DNA of 48,196 nucleotides from a virus. Position numbers and translations under genes: made by a program. Positions 47,396-48,196 of the stretch are shown here, piece by piece. The number at the start of each line of letters is the position of its first letter. Positions within the stretch are counted from its first letter, which is position 1. Location of the stretch: positions 1 to 48,196 of IMG/VR virus record IMGVR_UViG_3300028558_000038; one strand, written 5' to 3'. The notes below the pieces were generated by a model, which saw only the letters and a list, made by a program, of their open reading frames with translations, had not been told where the DNA came from and ran no database searches.

Positions 47396-47847
47396 CCATT
47401 TCCGCGCATGAGGTCAGCCAAGTCAAATCGATCTACGTGGTTCACGGTGGGCCGAAACATGTCAAGATCGGCATCGCCAGCGATGTGAAACGCCGCATCG
47501 CTGGCATACAGACTGGCTGCCCCTATAGGGTTGGGCTCGTCAAATCGTGGCTGACCCCGAATGCTCGGATCATCGAGAAGCGCGCGCACCGCGCATTTGG
47601 GAAATATCAATCCGCTGGCGAATGGTTTACGCTGCCAACGAAGGTGGCGATGACGGGCGTGGCCGCATTGGTGAGGTGTCACCCGCGCTCTAATGAGTTG
47701 CGCGAATATTCGCTTGGCAATCCTACACTCGTGTTTTGCAGCTATTGCGCGAACTGCCGAACCTTCCCGGCCGTACCTGAATTCTCAGCTCGATTCAGGT
47801 GCACGAAGTGCAACCGGACGGAGCACGTCCACGTCGTCGAGATGTGA
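47392..47847 (+). CDS. GIY-YIG/T5orf172-like nuclease-domain protein with zinc ribbon
   Basis: 151 aa from the GTG at 47392. N-terminal domain: SIYVVHGGPKHVKIGIASDV, RRIAGIQTGCPYRVGLVKSW, IIEKRAHRAFGKYQSAGEWF follows the GIY-YIG plan of the T5orf172 type (Y in the first strand, K-I-G, R of RRI, E of IEKRAH). The C-terminus has four Cys (CSYCANC...CTKC), a zinc ribbon. This could be a homing-type or regulatory nuclease. Activity is unproven. Confidence 0.7.
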   Translation: MTISAHEVSQVKSIYVVHGGPKHVKIGIASDVKRRIAGIQTGCPYRVGLVKSWLTPNARIIEKRAHRAFGKYQSAGEWFTLPTKVAMTGVAALVRCHPRSNELREYSLGNPTLVFCSYCANCRTFPAVPEFSARFRCTKCNRTEHVHVVEM

Positions 47848-47849
47848 GC

Positions 47850-48113
47850 CTATTCAGCCAGCGCCGCAGCAATCATGACGGGGAAGGATTCGGCGACGTC
47901 GTAATCATATGGATATTGGCGGCGCGCGGCAGCGACCATCGCGTCAGTCGGCTCCCTCATCGCGTTGATGGCAGCGCGGGCGTATCCCTCCCAAACTTCA
48001 TCACCGGGCATCTCGACGCCCGTCGCGCCGAAGGGTTTCTCTGCGGCCTCCGAGATAACCAGCCGGAAGCGGGCTTGCAGCGCGGCAGACACACGCTCAA
48101 TCATCGTTGTCAT
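47850..48113 (-). CDS. Hypothetical protein, end of leftward early operon
   Basis: 87 aa. The segment MPGDEVWEGYARAAINAMRE is typical of small hypothetical proteins of proteobacterial phages. On the circular map its ATG overlaps the stop of the gene at 41..526 (ATGA), so it is the last gene of the leftward early operon. It converges on the GIY-YIG gene with two bases between stops. Confidence 0.68.
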   Translation of the reverse strand: MTTMIERVSAALQARFRLVISEAAEKPFGATGVEMPGDEVWEGYARAAINAMREPTDAMVAAARRQYPYDYDVAESFPVMIAAALAE

Positions 48114-48195
48114 TTTGCCTCACATTCGATCTGAACAAGGCGCGGCATGTTCGCCGCCAACTTGGCGCGCCTTGTTCGACCGCTGGCGCGGCCTG
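48070..48195. repeat. Direct terminal repeat, right copy
   Basis: Identical to bases 1-126. The final base, 48196, is t where base 127 is c, so the copies part exactly at the window end. This could reflect a variant at an assembly branch point. Confidence 0.9.
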
Positions 48196-48196
48196 T

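Noticed and set aside
1-48196. CRISPR arrays, insertion sequences, integrated transposons
   Set aside because: No regularly spaced repeat arrays, transposase-like proteins or terminal inverted repeats were seen.

Overview
The window looks like the complete genome of a temperate, short-tailed (podovirus-type) phage of an alphaproteobacterium. The first 126 bases recur exactly as bases 48070-48195, so the map closes into a circle of about 48.07 kb, and one gene pair (41..526 and 47850..48113, both minus) overlaps by ATGA only when the ends are joined. Host inference: the phage carries homologues of GcrA and GapR, two DNA-binding regulators characteristic of Alphaproteobacteria, and its GC-rich small proteins recall phages of the Hyphomicrobiales (Bradyrhizobium and relatives). 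This is inference from remembered family resemblance, since no database was searched.

Layout. (1) 47850-4323, minus: a tightly overlapping leftward early operon with a DUF1376-like replication initiator carrying internal iterons, a GcrA-like protein, a GP88-like protein, a DUF1064 nuclease-like protein and GapR. (2) 4402-5888: the lysogeny switch, with a Cro-like gene (minus) facing a CI/XRE-like repressor (plus) and repeated GTGCR-N5-YGCAC operators. (3) 5983-9573, plus: a recombination module with a PD-(D/E)XK exonuclease, a Sak4-like ATPase and a first tyrosine recombinase. (4) 9585-16879, plus: an accessory region with a C5 methyltransferase that contains a second long ORF in another frame, about 18 small proteins, a strongly base-paired 290-nt non-coding stretch, and an adenine-methyltransferase-like protein. 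(5) 16886-18650: excisionase-like gene, second tyrosine recombinase and an attP-like repeat cluster. (6) 22243-18648, minus: lysis module (endolysin-like, i-spanin/o-spanin, holin-like membrane proteins). (7) 46949-22306, minus: packaging and virion genes in the order TerS, TerL, portal, scaffold, capsid, cement, fibres, tail tube A and B, and three internal/ejection proteins. A plus-strand fibre cassette (31881-34591) that ends in a methyltransferase-like gene interrupts this run. (8) 47189-47847, plus: an HTH protein and a GIY-YIG-like protein, divergent from terS.

The most notable unexplained signal is a motif, GTGCGTTGT (one copy GTGCGTTGG), that heads late transcription units on both strands. 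In five cases it lies 31-33 nt before a start codon that has no clear Shine-Dalgarno. One copy directly follows a UUCG-loop terminator, and one is a perfect 22-bp palindrome between divergent tail genes. No phage RNA polymerase is visible, so a phage-specific late promoter/activator system using host polymerase, possibly making leaderless mRNAs, is the working hypothesis.
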